64,000 nucleotides of DNA, taken from positions 28,947,056 to 29,011,055 of the forward strand of contig NC_030854.1 in NCBI RefSeq assembly GCF_000208745.1, given 5' to 3'. Below are positions 62,189-64,000 of this stretch, piece after piece (position 1 is the stretch's first letter; every line of letters starts with the position of its first letter). Made by a program: the position numbers and the translations under genes. Under the pieces are notes generated by a model, which worked only from the letters and a program-made list of their open reading frames with translations, did not search any database and had not been told where the DNA came from. The DNA comes from Theobroma cacao. Lineage: Eukaryota; Streptophyta; Magnoliopsida; Malvales; Malvaceae.

Positions 62189-64000
62189 CAATAAATTACC
62201 ATCTAAATTGCCAAGAATATGCATTTCTCCAATACCCCATCTTAGAAAGGAGGGAATTATAACAATACGATCTTCCTATCAATAGCGACCCAATTATTTA
62301 TTACAGATCTAAGCCTAAATGCTTGATCAGCTGACCTAATTAAATAACTCAAGCACACTAAGTTAGAGCCCGTTTGGCACACCAGGCCGGGTGGTACAAT
62401 GGGGCCTTCCCACCCCCTTAATTTTGGGGGGCAACCAGTGCTTCAGTCTTAATCTAGTAGTAGGTAGGTATGTAAAAAATTCCAAGTATTTGGTGGAGAA
62501 ATACAAGAACATTAACTGGTGTTTCAGAAAAAACTAATGAATTCTAAATGCACCTTTTTTGGGAAGGCATGCATCGGCCCCTGTGTTTTGAGGTAAAGAG
62601 CAACCCTGATGAGGTACATCCGGCTTCACTGTGTGGTAGCAAGCATCAAAAGGGCAATAATAAGAATAAGGCATTAATGGTGCCATTAGGACAAAACATT
62701 GATGAAAGGATGCTTGGAAAGACATGCATATAAATACATTGCAACTCACTCACAAGCAGTAATTGAATACTGTAAGCACTACTACCGTGTATTTTTTTTT
62801 TTTTTTTTTTTCACATCTAGCTCAGTAACTTGGCTAGGGCTTCTCACCTACCAACACGGAAATGCAGGAAAGGCCATTTTACCCTAGATAATCCACTCAT
62901 CCAACATGCAAGAAAGGGCCAAATTGGACCACTCAACATGGGGTGGTGCCTTAGATTTTTGTTATTATTATTATTATTATTTATTTATTTATTTTCGTCC
63001 TGAGAAATGAGAAATCAAAGGGCACCCCCTTAAAAAACAGAGTGAACAGTGTTACATCAACCCCAACTATCTAGGGTCCCACAAGTAAATGCTGAAGAGG
63101 GGGCATGTGATGAGGAAGGATGATAAAAAGAGGCATACAATAAAGACGGTTGAGGAGTACACACATTATCATTAGGACCACTTTTCTCCCTTGCTCTATT
63201 TTTATACCAGAGAGAGCGAGACCAGTGGAATTTAAGAAACATCGGCCCACACCCCTATAAAGTTTGGAAACGAGGTTGACAGTTTATACAGTAGCCCACC
63301 TTATGCTATCCTGCGCTAGTAGGTGCAAACTGCAAAACCTCACACAATATTAACACACAGAAGAGAGCCTTTCATAGTCTCCATTGGGTGGAAGTGGGAG
63401 AAATGAAGCTTGGCTAAGCATTTTGCAATAAATGCCACCAAATTTGTAGGCCATGTGGGAGGATCCATTGGCTCTGTTCGGCTACCTCTGTACCTGTAAG
63501 GGTGCCTTTGAAGATAGATAAGTTTTCAATATCCAAGTCACATCTTCACACATTTAATAGTATCTGATAATACGATAACAAACATGTTTTCTGATATCTT
63601 ATTGCTTTCAGCAATACCTATATAGTTGGATAATTTTCAAGCTATTCATTGGTTTTTTTAACATAAATGAGGACACTTCCGTGCCTTATTTCTTAAGATA
63701 CTCACCCTTTTCACAAGGAATGAGATTTTCAGTCAAAAGGGATGATGTGAGCCTTCATATATGACATTACCTGCAAAAACGAACTCACCAAAGAGATACA
63801 AGATGCGCACAAAAATCATTAGCATTCCTTCAAAATCTCCTAACGTAAACACACTTTTAATTTCCCTTTACTTCCTACTTTTTTGTTCTTTTTTTTTTTT
63901 TTGCTTACCTTTGCTTTACTTCTCCTCAACACTGTTTCTAAATATATAAATCCGCATATGGTATGATACCATAAATTGATTAGGAACTATGTTTTTCTGT
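59200..64000. other. Intergenic region at the right edge
   Basis: No supported gene. Microsatellites: (GA)n 59206-59231, (TACA)n with (TA)n 59398-59439, (TA)n 60286-60306, a long (TA)n 62133-62184, (TTA)n near 62962-62980, T run 62793-62811. One undetermined base at 61315. A GC-rich island at 62370-62430 begins GCCCGTTTGGCAC, like a hAT-type MITE terminus, but no partner end was found. Frames at 59682-60092, 60840-61025 and 62534-62749 have no recognised domain. Confidence 0.5.

Noticed and set aside
62548..62740. Possible miRNA precursor (CATGCAT near both ends)
   Set aside because: Arms do not pair beyond a few bases and no known plant miRNA sequence is present; partial resemblance to miR398 covers only a few bases.

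Overview
The window is nuclear DNA of a dicot plant. It is AT-rich, its protein genes are split by introns with plant-type borders, and every recognisable protein is closest to plant families (KIN-7 kinesin, plant RMC1/Mic1 protein, mitochondrial uS9, ZFP8-type single-finger C2H2 protein). Most of the rest is transposon debris and simple AT or GA repeats. The species cannot be fixed from sequence alone. The kinesin and RMC1 genes lie side by side in the same order as I remember for the Arabidopsis pair At3g12010/At3g12020, so this looks like a conserved block.

Left third (1-26.8 kb): three genes on the minus strand. The 5' part of a KIN-7 kinesin gene runs off the left edge (1-2202). After about 12 kb of transposon-derived and featureless DNA comes an 11-exon gene for the regulator of the MON1-CCZ1 RAB7 exchange factor (RMC1, 15065-21143, 754 aa). 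Directly upstream, in the same orientation, a spliced 59-codon reading frame (21348-21856) encodes a twin CX9C protein like the complex I assembly factor NDUFAF8. It probably shares one mRNA with RMC1. A 9-codon upstream frame ends with its stop overlapping the start of the small protein. The third gene is mitochondrial ribosomal protein S9 (23597-26636, 377 aa, 4 exons).

Middle (26.8-46 kb): no host gene. It holds a 1.2 kb foldback element with a third, direct copy beside it, a perfect 2,968-bp solo LTR with a TGATA duplication, a minus-strand LINE fragment invaded by a small MITE, and a full-length but dead Ty1/copia element (40555-45839) with two 382-bp LTRs and a CCACG duplication.

Right third (46-64 kb): one gene, an intronless ZFP8-like C2H2 repressor (57466-58182, plus strand) with a C-rich leader. 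It is surrounded by long AT-rich intergenic DNA with a related TIR element at 51.2-51.7 kb and many microsatellites. No rRNA, tRNA, CRISPR array or prokaryotic operon was seen.

The most unusual structure is the nested leader at 21.1-22.2 kb: a micro-uORF, then a conserved mitochondrial-type small protein, then a 47-codon hydrophobic frame, then RMC1. It could couple mitochondrial and endosomal/vacuolar protein production on one transcript. Exon borders given here are my own readings from GT/GC-AG sites and reading-frame continuity. They were not checked against transcripts.
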